The notes beneath the pieces are model-generated. The model saw only the letters and a program-made list of their open reading frames with translations. It had not been told where the DNA came from and made no database searches. Of a DNA stretch of 64,000 nt, positions 23,966-32,621 are shown one piece after another. The translations under genes were made by a program, and so were the position numbers. The first letter of the stretch is position 1; every line of letters begins with the position of its first letter. Source of the DNA: Xanthomarina spongicola (lineage in GTDB: Bacteria; Bacteroidota; Bacteroidia; Flavobacteriales; Flavobacteriaceae); assembly GCF_003148645.1 (NCBI RefSeq), contig NZ_QGGP01000004.1:62001-126000 (forward strand), read 5' to 3'.

Positions 23966-26900
23966 CTATCTTAATGTAGTTTCATTTACACCTAATAACA
24001 TTGTTACAGCATCAATAATTGTTTCCTCATCTACTTTCTTTAAAATAAAAGTAGGTGTTTTAAAATCATTAGCGTTATCATAATCAAAATTAGCGAACTC
24101 TGTCTTGTCGTTTTTAATTTTATCTACAAAACCTTTTCCAAGGACTAGACCTATTTTACCATAATCACCATAAAAGTATTCCTGTAATAAAGGCACAATC
24201 TTATTGTTAAATGCATTCGCTAATTTTTCTTCGGTATCTACACCAACAAAATACGAATGTCCAATAGTATGATCTCGATCTATTAATAATTCAATACGTT
24301 GGTTAATGGTCTGCAAAACTTCTGATAATACTACATCTTCAACAAACTCCTCTTCAATAACACTGTAATCTGGCATCATTTCTTTAAACTCAAAACGTCT
24401 ACGTAAGGCAGTATCTAATGCTTCTACACTTCTATCTGCTGTATTCATGGTGCCATAAATATCTAAGTTTGATGGCACACTAAACTCCTTCTTAGAATAA
24501 GGTAATTTAATATTTAATTCGTTTGTAGTTCCTTGACGTTTATCTGTTTCTATTAATGTTATCAATTCCCCAAAAATTGCAGACACATTTCCTCTATTTA
24601 TTTCATCTATAAAAATAGCATAACGATTATATGGATCGTTTTTAGCTTTAATACATATCTTTTTAAAAACACCATCTTCAATAGTATAACCCAAGTCTGT
24701 TGCTTCTTCGCCATTTTCAGGAAGAATTGGCTTAATACCTTCAATAAAATCCTCATAAGCAAAAGATTGATGAAAGGTTACAAAATCAAAATTCTTGATA
24801 ATTTTATCTGGATCTGGATTGTAATTATCTACTGAATCCTTTAAATCGTATAATTCAGGCACTAATTCTTTTACTTGATCTTCTAATATTTCCCAATACG
24901 AGTCTTCAGTTTTATTGAAAATTAACGGTTGCTGTCTACTAGAAACATTTACATATTCACACTCATTTATAGTATGACTTTGCAGTTGTCCCCAAAGTGT
25001 AGGTCTAATGGTTTTAGAATTTGATAAACTAGCTTTTTTCTGTATCCATACATGATTAAAAATATCTGACACTTTAGAATCCCCTAAATCTAATAAAGCA
25101 ATAGCAATAACTTGCCACCAAGAACAACCACTAACAACAGTTTCAAAATGTTGAGCTTTTGTAATTGATGTTTCCTTTAAGGTATAATTATCAAATAACT
25201 GGTCTTTTAAATAATAGGTTTTTCCCGTTCCTGGAGGACCATATAGTATCTGATTCATTGGTTCTTTAACTTCGTAATTTTCAATTAAATCATAAATAAA
25301 TGGACTAAACGAAGTGTAACCAGAAAAACCTTTATCAGTTAATGATAATATCTTCTTTAAATCTTTAATATTAAGTTGAAATAAATCAAAACTAACACCA
25401 TAAGATTCTTCCCATCTACTCGGAATTTTAATAGAGGCTGTTTCAACATAACCTGCAATGGTTGATTCACTTATTTCATTTTTTCTTGTTTCAATTAAAT
25501 AATCTCTATATAATTCAAACAAACCTTTTACTTGTGTATTCATTTTACCATCAATTAATTCTAAAATAGCATTATACTCTTTTTCTGTTGCATTAAAATT
25601 TGTGCCTTGATTACCTGCATTAAAATTCGAAAATTTAGGATTATCTTTTATTGAATACCAAAAAACAGGATCTTCAGCCAAGTATTTTGTTATTTTAATT
25701 TTCACTCGTTCCGTCTCTCCAGAATCATTGCCAGAAATATAATATTGTTTTTCATTATTTTCTTCTTCAAAAACACCTACCTCCGAAGTTACTTCTGCTA
25801 AAGCATAACATCCAGCTTCTCTTCCTGTAACCCAAAGAATAACTTTATCTCCATGTTTTATTTTATCTTTGTGTGCTGCAACTTTCCAACTTTTTACGTG
25901 GGCTGCTTTTAAAGCATCAGTAATATTATAAATGTTTGGGCTACATTGAAAAATCCAGTAATTAGGCACTCTTTCTTGATCGAGTACCTGAAATAAAATG
26001 TCTTGAGCTACCAGTAAGTTATTTGAGCCATCGTAATGTTTTGGGATAATTGTTTTAAGTTGTTCTACTAAATTTTGGTCCTTTGATATATAGTCATTAA
26101 CAAACATATTGATCAACTCCATATAATGATCATACTTCTCCCCTTTGCCTTTTGGTTCTATTCCTAAAATTTCACAGAATTTTTTGTAATAACTACTTTT
26201 ATAAAAAGTGTATGTTTCTGGATATTGTAGTGTTAAATATACTGAAATGGCTCTTTCGTCTTGATGGTGATAATGCTCTTCATTTAGATCACGATAGACC
26301 TCTAGCAAATCTTGATCCCATTTATTAACTCGGTCTTTAAGTAAGGTTGAATTATTAAAAAGCGCTTTAAATAAACTTCTTAATTCTTCAGGTCTATCTG
26401 TAACAATATGGTTTAAAACAGATCCTGATAATCGATATGTTAGGTTGTTCCACTTAATAGATTTTATTTCTTCCTCAAAATTTGATGCATCAACATCTGG
26501 TTTACCATGATATTCTGAAATAAACTCCCATTTATATTTTTCATCTTTAAGCTTTTTGTCCTTAATTTTATCTTTATAGGATGAGATTAAACCCTTTAGA
26601 ACTAAATCCATAGAATTATTATTTATATCTCCAGATTTTTGCTCTAAAAATTCAATATACTTCTTAATACTTGCTGAATAGAATCCATTTGTTCCATAAG
26701 ATGGTGATTTTTCTACATAGTATTTACCTCCTATGGTTCGTTGCTCTACAATTAACTCCTTATACAAGCCATTTAGAAGCTTTAAGTTATCGGTTTCATA
26801 AACATTATAGTCCAGTATCTTATTAAGTAAATCAATAGCTTTGGAGTAACTTGATACGCGATTACTACCTTCTTTAGTGTTTTTATGTAACCACTTAATA

Positions 26901-27190
26901 AATTCTTTCTTCAAATTCATCTTCTTATTAGGTTTCAAAATAATTTCAAATCCATTTTTCTCAAACGCATTAAAGCAATCTGTACCTAAACCTCCTTTAA
27001 AATAGCGTTCTATTGCTCTTCCTTCTGCATGATAATTTGCGTAAGCCATGATAGCTTTTGGAGGATAATGCTTGCTTTCATAAACTAAATCATAGGTTGA
27101 AGATGGACCAAACTCCTTTGGATAACCTTTTTCTTCAAAGTCTTTGATAGCATGTAGTATATGCTCTTTTTTTACTCTATCAAATATCAT
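23966..27190 (-). CDS. mcrB: McrB-type AAA+ GTPase with EVE domain
   Basis: This 1074-residue motor subunit has three parts. The first ~85 residues (HAIKDFEEKGYPKEFGPSSTYDLVYESKHYPPKAIMAYA) resemble the small N-terminal domain of ScoMcrA-like restriction proteins. Residues ~408-545 (YWIFQCSPNIYN...HGDKVILWVTGREAGCYALAEV...DNPKFSNFNAGNQGTNF) form an EVE domain, a reader of modified bases. Residues ~645-1000 are the McrB AAA+ motor, with Walker A GPPGTGKT (~649), Walker B IFIDEINRGN (~857) and the GTP-specificity motif MNTADRS (~914). It is the third gene of the defence operon; the caspase-like gene ends 20 bp upstream. Confidence 0.9.
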   Translation of the reverse strand: MIFDRVKKEHILHAIKDFEEKGYPKEFGPSSTYDLVYESKHYPPKAIMAYANYHAEGRAIERYFKGGLGTDCFNAFEKNGFEIILKPNKKMNLKKEFIKWLHKNTKEGSNRVSSYSKAIDLLNKILDYNVYETDNLKLLNGLYKELIVEQRTIGGKYYVEKSPSYGTNGFYSASIKKYIEFLEQKSGDINNNSMDLVLKGLISSYKDKIKDKKLKDEKYKWEFISEYHGKPDVDASNFEEEIKSIKWNNLTYRLSGSVLNHIVTDRPEELRSLFKALFNNSTLLKDRVNKWDQDLLEVYRDLNEEHYHHQDERAISVYLTLQYPETYTFYKSSYYKKFCEILGIEPKGKGEKYDHYMELINMFVNDYISKDQNLVEQLKTIIPKHYDGSNNLLVAQDILFQVLDQERVPNYWIFQCSPNIYNITDALKAAHVKSWKVAAHKDKIKHGDKVILWVTGREAGCYALAEVTSEVGVFEEENNEKQYYISGNDSGETERVKIKITKYLAEDPVFWYSIKDNPKFSNFNAGNQGTNFNATEKEYNAILELIDGKMNTQVKGLFELYRDYLIETRKNEISESTIAGYVETASIKIPSRWEESYGVSFDLFQLNIKDLKKILSLTDKGFSGYTSFSPFIYDLIENYEVKEPMNQILYGPPGTGKTYYLKDQLFDNYTLKETSITKAQHFETVVSGCSWWQVIAIALLDLGDSKVSDIFNHVWIQKKASLSNSKTIRPTLWGQLQSHTINECEYVNVSSRQQPLIFNKTEDSYWEILEDQVKELVPELYDLKDSVDNYNPDPDKIIKNFDFVTFHQSFAYEDFIEGIKPILPENGEEATDLGYTIEDGVFKKICIKAKNDPYNRYAIFIDEINRGNVSAIFGELITLIETDKRQGTTNELNIKLPYSKKEFSVPSNLDIYGTMNTADRSVEALDTALRRRFEFKEMMPDYSVIEEEFVEDVVLSEVLQTINQRIELLIDRDHTIGHSYFVGVDTEEKLANAFNNKIVPLLQEYFYGDYGKIGLVLGKGFVDKIKNDKTEFANFDYDNANDFKTPTFILKKVDEETIIDAVTMLLGVNETTLR

Positions 27191-27210
27191 ATTTAATAAT
27201 TAAAAATGTT

Positions 27211-27780
27211 CTAAAAATAAATCTCAAAGCCCAGATCATCTATCAGTTGACTATACTTTGATTCCATTTTTTGTTTAATTTTTTTAATGTTTTTCCACTT
27301 CTGACATTCCTCAAAAAATAATATATCCAAAACAGTACTAGGAATAAAATCAACATTCTTTGAATATCCGGTAACGGCAAAAGCATTAGTTTTTTCCAGA
27401 AAATCTGTCACCTCATCTTCATCAGATATCGTTTTACAACTACCAAAGTGAACTATACGATTGGAAATGGCATCTTCAAAATATTTTGATAATCTTGATA
27501 ATGAAATATTCTCCACTCCTAGATCAATTTGGCTTCCTTTACCATGGAATGCAAAGTATATAATTTTAAATCTAGCATAACTTTTCTGATCTCCATTAAT
27601 AATTATACTTACTCGCGACTTTAGTTCCTTTTTAGTAATACATGTCTTATGCAATACTTCTATATCACTATTCTTTTTCAATAAATTAAGTGCAGGAGAA
27701 ATAGTTCGAGTTTTTCTCAAATTATCATCCCAATCACCTTCCAAACAAAAAATGTCACGAATATAATCTCTCTTATTCAT
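27211..27780 (-). CDS. Caspase-like (CHAT/DUF6642-type) protein in the McrBC operon
   Basis: This 189-residue protein has a strand-His-Gly motif YFAFHGKG (His79) and a second strand HFGSCKT (Cys115). This is the spacing and context of the His/Cys dyad in caspase-fold (clan CD) peptidases such as CHAT proteases. Another late motif, AVTGYSKNVDFIPSTVLDI, is typical of small caspase-like proteins classed near DUF6642. Proteolysis is not proven. The gene is 8 bp after the HsdM-like ORF and 20 bp before mcrB, which suggests an effector or regulatory component of the restriction system. Confidence 0.65.
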   Translation of the reverse strand: MNKRDYIRDIFCLEGDWDDNLRKTRTISPALNLLKKNSDIEVLHKTCITKKELKSRVSIIINGDQKSYARFKIIYFAFHGKGSQIDLGVENISLSRLSKYFEDAISNRIVHFGSCKTISDEDEVTDFLEKTNAFAVTGYSKNVDFIPSTVLDILFFEECQKWKNIKKIKQKMESKYSQLIDDLGFEIYF

Positions 27781-27788
27781 TCTTTTTA

Positions 27789-28274
27789 TTAAATTTTAAG
27801 TGGGTTAAAAAACCAAAACCTATTGGTTTCTTTTCTCTCAACACGAACTTGAGGCAACAAATATAAAAGATTGACTTCATCCAAATCCCTCAATACATTC
27901 CGTAAAGGCAAACCTATTCTAAGATCTTGGTTAAAAAACCCTTTCTCTATTAGAATCGGCATTAAATCTTTAGGTTTAACATCTGCTTTTTCTGGTATAA
28001 TGTAAGTGCTTTTAGAAAGGTATTCGTCTGGGTCTTCTAAAACATATTTTTGTTCTTCAACATCTGATGTGTAATAATCAGACGCTTCGTCTTTAAAAAG
28101 TTCTATTAATGTATCTCTACGTAATTCATAGCGTTCAGATACATGCTTCAAAAATATGAGTGGTAAGATGTAATCTTTATATTGGTTTTCAGCAACAGCA
28201 CCACGAAGCTCATTAGCAGCTTTCCAAAGTTCTTGTTCGAAATTGATATCTGCTTTAGATTGGTTTTTGGTCAT
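27789..28274 (-). CDS. HsdM N-terminal domain fused to an unrelated C-terminus
   Basis: Residues 1 to about 100 (FEQELWKAANELRGAVAENQYKDYILPLIFLKHVSERY) are the HsdM N-terminal helical domain of type I methyltransferases. The protein then leaves the family: after TYIIPEKAD comes KPKDLMPILIEKGFFNQDLRIGLPLRNVLRDLDEVNLLYLLPQ and an end at 161 residues. There is no SAM-binding motif and no NPPF catalytic motif, so it cannot methylate. It may be a recombined relic kept as a small protein, or a domesticated DNA/protein-binding part of the operon. It is the first gene of the four-gene defence unit. Confidence 0.65.
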   Translation of the reverse strand: MTKNQSKADINFEQELWKAANELRGAVAENQYKDYILPLIFLKHVSERYELRRDTLIELFKDEASDYYTSDVEEQKYVLEDPDEYLSKSTYIIPEKADVKPKDLMPILIEKGFFNQDLRIGLPLRNVLRDLDEVNLLYLLPQVRVERKETNRFWFFNPLKI

Positions 28275-28314
28275 TCAAATAAATTGGTTGATATTATTAT
28301 ATTAAATGCTACAG

Positions 28315-28340
28315 AATATTAACGACACTGTCATATTCTA
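28315..28340 (-). promoter_or_regulatory. Inverted repeat upstream of the defence operon
   Basis: GAATAT and ATATTC lie 13 bp apart, about 40-65 bp before the HsdM-like start codon. The position suits an operator, but there is no second copy to support it. Confidence 0.3.
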
Positions 28341-28421
28341 GATTCATACTAAGGAGAGTTTAAAGATATTAAAAGTAATGATATAAGCAATTAAAAATGT
28401 TAGTTGTAAAAAACAAAAGCC

Positions 28422-28799
28422 TTAATAACAATCACACTTATAATCGAAAATATATTTATGAAAAAGCTCACCATAAGTACTATTTAAGAGGTACAAGGAA
28501 TTATTAAAAGCATTCCAATTATATGAAGTTATCCCACAGAAAATATAATCCTTTCCATATAAGCTATAATCATTGGTTTTTATATTAGCAATTACTGCTA
28601 AATTACCATCTATATTATAACAAGTTACTTTTTTTAACCAAGAAGAATTTATAAGTTGGATTGAGCTTACAGAACCTATTTCCCTACCTTCCTTTTTAAC
28701 ATAATTAATAAGTTCCACACAAGCAAATTCTTGTGAAAAAGTATTTACTGATAAACAGAGAATGAAGATTCCGATAAAATATTTTAATAAGTTTTTCAT
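28422..28799 (-). CDS. Small secreted protein, paralogue of 32233-32607
   Basis: This 125-residue protein has signal peptide MKNLLKYFIGIFILCLSVNTFSQ and a mature domain ending in DYIFCGITSYNWNAF...YGELFHKYIFDYKCDCY. The same layout, with CGIxSYNW, YGExFHKYI and a DYKCxCY end, occurs in the protein at 32233-32607, so both belong to one small periplasmic or surface family that I cannot name. Conserved cysteines suggest disulfides. Its ATG overlaps the end of the T9SS partner gene (ATGA). Confidence 0.7.
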   Translation of the reverse strand: MKNLLKYFIGIFILCLSVNTFSQEFACVELINYVKKEGREIGSVSSIQLINSSWLKKVTCYNIDGNLAVIANIKTNDYSLYGKDYIFCGITSYNWNAFNNSLYLLNSTYGELFHKYIFDYKCDCY

Positions 28800-29602
28800 A
28801 ATCGCATTATTTTTCTAATAGTTATATTGCTATCATTATTAAAACGAATAAAATAAATTCCTGAATTAAGTCTTGATAAATCTATTGTGTTTCTTCCATT
28901 TTTTATGGACCCATTAAATATTTCTTTACCATTTGCATCAATCAACATGAAAGTGCCACTTAGTTTAGAAATAATATTTAAATTCTTGCTTACTGGATTT
29001 GGGAAAACTTGTAACTCATATGAAGAATCTTGCAAACTGTCTACTGATAATGTTGAAAACATAAAATTATCTAAAATCGCATTTGGCATCGAGAAATAAT
29101 CTTGTGTAGTAGTAGCATCAATATTCGAGTTATAGAAACTATCTAAAACACCTCCAGCTCCCATTGTAATTGGATCTGAGTTCAAAAGAAAATTCATTTG
29201 TCCAGAAACCGGATCGTTGGTAACTTGAAAGTTTACTAAATCTATTTGCTGTCCAGAAGCATGTGCTAAAATACTTTGTCCTGGAGGTAAGTTAAACTGA
29301 AAAACATCTTTACTACCATCTCCTAAACCTTGACCAGTTAAGAAAGTGGCATCAAATTGTTGTACAGTCCATGTACGGGCTGTTAATAAACCAACAGGGT
29401 TAACAACATCAACACTCCCAGATGGAAGCACTATAGTAAAACCAATATCAGAAATATCAGTATTTCCAACAGAATCGAAATCCGGAATGGCTACCACTTT
29501 AAAATCGTAATTGGAAATATGTACTATACCAAGTTCATAATTTTGAGCAGAACAAAAGAGTGTAGTTAAAAAAATGGCAGATATTAAGTAATAATTTTTC
29601 AT
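28796..29602 (-). CDS. T9SS-sorted small surface protein with cohesin-like beta domain
   Basis: This 268-residue protein has a signal peptide (MKNYYLISAIFLTTLFCSAQ), one beta-rich domain at residues ~22-165 (IGFTIVLPSG, DVFQFNLPPGQSILAHASGQQIDLVNFQV, SGQMNFLLNSDPI) and a T9SS type A sorting domain at ~197-268 (VFPNPVSKNLNI...MLIDANGKEIFNG...IDLSRLNSGIYFIRF). It will be exported by T9SS and attached to the surface. The beta domain resembles cohesins in its strand and turn pattern; this is weak by eye. A clear paralogue (42624-43457) again sits just downstream of a large protein with the dockerin-like end. Confidence 0.78.
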   Translation of the reverse strand: MKNYYLISAIFLTTLFCSAQNYELGIVHISNYDFKVVAIPDFDSVGNTDISDIGFTIVLPSGSVDVVNPVGLLTARTWTVQQFDATFLTGQGLGDGSKDVFQFNLPPGQSILAHASGQQIDLVNFQVTNDPVSGQMNFLLNSDPITMGAGGVLDSFYNSNIDATTTQDYFSMPNAILDNFMFSTLSVDSLQDSSYELQVFPNPVSKNLNIISKLSGTFMLIDANGKEIFNGSIKNGRNTIDLSRLNSGIYFIRFNNDSNITIRKIMRL

Positions 29603-29640
29603 GTGATGTGTTTTTAATATGAATACATTTTATAAATATA

Positions 29641-30606
29641 TTAGTTTGGTACGGTTGACAGAATGGTAAATGTTGGTGAATTAAACCCATTTCCAGGATG
29701 GGATAAAACATTATCTTTTATGACATTACTATCATTTCCTGAACCAGAAAACTTTCCACTTCCATCCATATTTAAATCTGCATTTAAATAACCCGTTGAA
29801 GAAAAAGTGACTGAATTAAATCCGTTTGCAGGATCTGCTAAAACAAAATCTTTAATAGTATTACTGCCGTTGTTTGCTCCAGAAAACCTTACTTGTCCAA
29901 TACCATTTGTATCTCCAGCCCAAAGAGCTGTATTTCCAGAATCTAATACTACCTGTGAATTACTACCATAAGTAGAAAAACTATTGTTTGTAAAGTCTAC
30001 TACTGTTGTTGTGGATTCATTCAAGGCAATGGTAGAAGCACTCATGGCTCCTATATGATTTCTATGTTTAACAACAACGTAATAATTGGTAGGTGCAGCA
30101 ATCATTATAAGGTTAGAAATACCATCCAAGTCTACCACATCGCCATCACGTTGTATAAGTGCAGAATGCGCATTAATTATTTTAGTATTATCATTTGCAG
30201 CTCTAAGTTCAATCCAAACCCAATCTACAATCGCATTTGCTCCAGTTACTGAAAATACAGATGCATTGCAATTAGCTGTATCTGCATAAGGACTTGTAAT
30301 TGGAATTAGTATATTTTGTCTAAGATCATCGTTCATAAGTCCAGCTGAAGCAGGATTTAATAGTGGTCCTTGCAAGAATAATTTTGGATCTATTTTAATT
30401 TTCATATTACTATTAATAAATCCTTCAGACACCTGAATGTTTCCTGTACTTAATTCTTGAACGTTCACCTCTCCTAAAGTATACAGAATCTCTATTCCTC
30501 CTACTGTTGCACTAGCACCTCCACTATCGATACTGAATTTTTCTAAGGTTTGCCCTTGAAGAGAAATAGAAAGGCACACTACAACTATTATTATTAAATG
30601 TTTCAT
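29641..30606 (-). CDS. Secreted protein with EF-hand/dockerin-like C-terminal repeats
   Basis: This 321-residue protein has a signal peptide (MKHLIIIVVVCLSISLQGQ), a short N-terminal part found in many Bacteroidota surface proteins (GGASATVGGIEILYTLGEVNVQEL), and a C-terminal module starting KLFLQGPLLNP with ALIQRDGDVVDLDGI. The module ends in two copies of a calcium-loop-like unit: WAGDTNGIGQVRFSG...SNTIKDFVLADPANGFN and NADLNMDGSGKFSG...SNVIKDNVLSHPGNGFN. It lacks a T9SS sorting domain. The same module ends the 1834-residue protein at 43495. It overlaps the fibre gene by 4 bp and is 38 bp before the T9SS partner. Confidence 0.72.
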   Translation of the reverse strand: MKHLIIIVVVCLSISLQGQTLEKFSIDSGGASATVGGIEILYTLGEVNVQELSTGNIQVSEGFINSNMKIKIDPKLFLQGPLLNPASAGLMNDDLRQNILIPITSPYADTANCNASVFSVTGANAIVDWVWIELRAANDNTKIINAHSALIQRDGDVVDLDGISNLIMIAAPTNYYVVVKHRNHIGAMSASTIALNESTTTVVDFTNNSFSTYGSNSQVVLDSGNTALWAGDTNGIGQVRFSGANNGSNTIKDFVLADPANGFNSVTFSSTGYLNADLNMDGSGKFSGSGNDSNVIKDNVLSHPGNGFNSPTFTILSTVPN

Positions 30607-32084
30607 TGTTGGTTGGTATTTAATAAAGATTCCAATTGTTCTACACGACTTTCTAATGACTTTAATGCTGAATACTCTTTTGCCAATGTGTTTATTTTAT
30701 TATTTTGATGCTCAATTATTTCTTGTTGTTCTTTTAAAGCTTCTAAAAGAATAGGAATCAACTGAATATAACTAACTCCTAAATGTCCTTTATCAGGATC
30801 AACTACCACTACAATTTCTGGAAATACATTTTGAACTTCTTGTGCAATGACACCATACTCTATGGTTCTCTCTTTATCATTAATCATATTATAAGAGTAG
30901 CCATTTATTTTTTGTACACGTATTAAAGCATTTTCAATATCCTGTATATTTTCTTTTAAACGTTCATCTGAAACATCGGCTATAGTTCCTGTATACTGAA
31001 TAGAACCAATTACATCAAGTTCAACACTTGGTGTGTGCGTACCTATACCAACTTTTCCGTTTTTAAGTATTGTTAATGCGTTTGAACCACCACCAATACC
31101 AACTTCTAATATTGGATCTTCCGGAATCCATTCCCAAAGATCGCCAAAGCCAACATTACCAACCCCTAAAGCAGTACTTCCAAAACTATTTGCTTGAGCT
31201 CTCCCAATAGATGTTGCATAAACTCCATTAGCTACAGCAGATGGACCAATGGCAATTGATCCAAAATCTTTTGCTTCAGAATTATAACCTATTGCAATAC
31301 TATATTCTTCATTAGCGGATGCATCATAACCAATAGCAGTTGCTCCAAAGTCACCAGCTTGAGTATTATTACCAATTGCTGTTCCATCCCCTCCAGATTG
31401 AGAATTATATCCAAATGAAACTGAACGTAATCCGGCTCCAGAATCATAGCCAACTGAGGTACTAAAACCACTAGTTGCTCTTGCATTTTTACCAATAGCA
31501 ATGTCTCCGTCGTAAGTAGCTTTAGCATCTTGTCCCATAGCTATTGAAAATACTCCACTTGCTCCTCCACTATCATCAGCATCAGTTTGTATTGATAAAT
31601 CAATTGCAGAGTTTCCAATATCACTAAAATTAGCAGGATCCATACCAGTTAATCTCCACCCAACACCATTACCTTCATCAATAGGTTCTAAACCTGAATT
31701 ATTAAATGCATGTAATGCATAAGGTACTGCCATAAATTGCGTGGTTCCCATATCTATTAAACCACTACCTGTATTAATTTGGACATTAAGATAATGATCA
31801 TCTACTCCCCAATCTATATCTTCATAAATACCACTATCTACAGAACCTTCCCCAATATTTACAATTACAATACCATTGGCATCTGTATCAGGAATATGGG
31901 TTTCCTGATAGACATTGAACATTCCATCTCCTTGTAATATTTTAAATTGAATAGTGACACTTTGATTGGCTACTACATTACCATTTCCATCTTTGATTAG
32001 GGCTCTGTAGTTAATGCTACTTGATTGTGAAAATAAGCTTGTTGTTACAAACAACAATGCCATAATGAATACTCTTGATTTCAT
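30603..32084 (-). CDS. Fibre-like surface protein with YadA-head repeats and S74 chaperone domain
   Basis: This 493-residue protein starts with a signal peptide (MKSRVFIMALLFVTTSLFSQ) and a beta domain of phage-fibre type (INYRALIKDGNGNVVANQSVTIQFKIL). About eight degenerate 14-residue YadA-head-like repeats follow at ~190-315 (SIAMGQDAKA, AIGKNARATSG, AIGYNSEAKD, SIAIGPSAVA). The C-terminus is a Peptidase_S74 intramolecular chaperone (SDERLKENIQDIENAL...GVIAQEVQNVFPE) and a coiled coil. In phage fibres this domain trimerises and then cuts itself off. It opens a four-gene surface operon; an inverted repeat lies at 32088-32114. Confidence 0.82.
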   Translation of the reverse strand: MKSRVFIMALLFVTTSLFSQSSSINYRALIKDGNGNVVANQSVTIQFKILQGDGMFNVYQETHIPDTDANGIVIVNIGEGSVDSGIYEDIDWGVDDHYLNVQINTGSGLIDMGTTQFMAVPYALHAFNNSGLEPIDEGNGVGWRLTGMDPANFSDIGNSAIDLSIQTDADDSGGASGVFSIAMGQDAKATYDGDIAIGKNARATSGFSTSVGYDSGAGLRSVSFGYNSQSGGDGTAIGNNTQAGDFGATAIGYDASANEEYSIAIGYNSEAKDFGSIAIGPSAVANGVYATSIGRAQANSFGSTALGVGNVGFGDLWEWIPEDPILEVGIGGGSNALTILKNGKVGIGTHTPSVELDVIGSIQYTGTIADVSDERLKENIQDIENALIRVQKINGYSYNMINDKERTIEYGVIAQEVQNVFPEIVVVVDPDKGHLGVSYIQLIPILLEALKEQQEIIEHQNNKINTLAKEYSALKSLESRVEQLESLLNTNQQ

Positions 32085-32087
32085 AAT

Positions 32088-32114
32088 TTATGTTATTAAG
32101 TGAGTATAACATAA
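32088..32114 (-). promoter_or_regulatory. Inverted repeat upstream of the fibre operon
   Basis: TTATGTTA (32088-32095) and TAACATAA (32107-32114) are perfect inverted copies 11 bp apart, immediately upstream of the fibre start codon. The location suits an operator or 5' leader hairpin. Confidence 0.4.
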
Positions 32115-32232
32115 GTTAGTACTTGAGATAACTCTCAATAATTCTGTAGATTTTTTAGGACGCTATTATTCTAAGGGAAGGACTACTAATTTAAGAAAAA
32201 ATATATTTAAAAAATATAGTTGGAGCTTTTTA

Positions 32233-32607
32233 TTAATAACAATTACACTTATAATCGATAATATATTTGTGGAAACGTTCGCCATAAGAATTGGAATCTC
32301 CATAACCTCCATATTGAAAGTTAGACCAATTGTATGAAGGGATACCACAGAAAATATAGGTATTCGTGCTATAACTGTATTCACTTGTCTTTATTTTAGC
32401 CACAACATATATCTTATAGTCATAGCTATAAGTCTTTACTTCATAAAGCCATTCTGAATCTAAGGTGTAACTACTTAGACTTCCTTTGCTATACCCATTT
32501 TCTTTAATGAAAGATAATAAGTCATTGCAGGCAACCTCCTGTGAAAATGTATTTACTGATACACAAAGAATAAGTACGCCAACTAAGTAGTTTAAAAAGT
32601 ATTTCAT
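32233..32607 (-). CDS. Small secreted protein, paralogue of 28422-28799
   Basis: This 124-residue protein has signal peptide MKYFLNYLVGVLILCVSVNTFSQ and the same mature layout as the protein at 28422: ACNDLLSFIKENGY, YIFCGIPSYNW, YGERFHKYIIDYKCNCY. Aromatic and Cys positions match along the whole length, indicating duplication within the island. It lies 14 bp after the lipoprotein gene 32622-33302 and must share its promoter. Function unknown. Confidence 0.7.
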   Translation of the reverse strand: MKYFLNYLVGVLILCVSVNTFSQEVACNDLLSFIKENGYSKGSLSSYTLDSEWLYEVKTYSYDYKIYVVAKIKTSEYSYSTNTYIFCGIPSYNWSNFQYGGYGDSNSYGERFHKYIIDYKCNCY

Positions 32608-32621
32608 AATCTTGGTTTTAA

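Noticed and set aside
27789-28274. Functional type I DNA methyltransferase
   Set aside because: Only the N-terminal helical domain is present. SAM-binding and NPPF motifs are missing.
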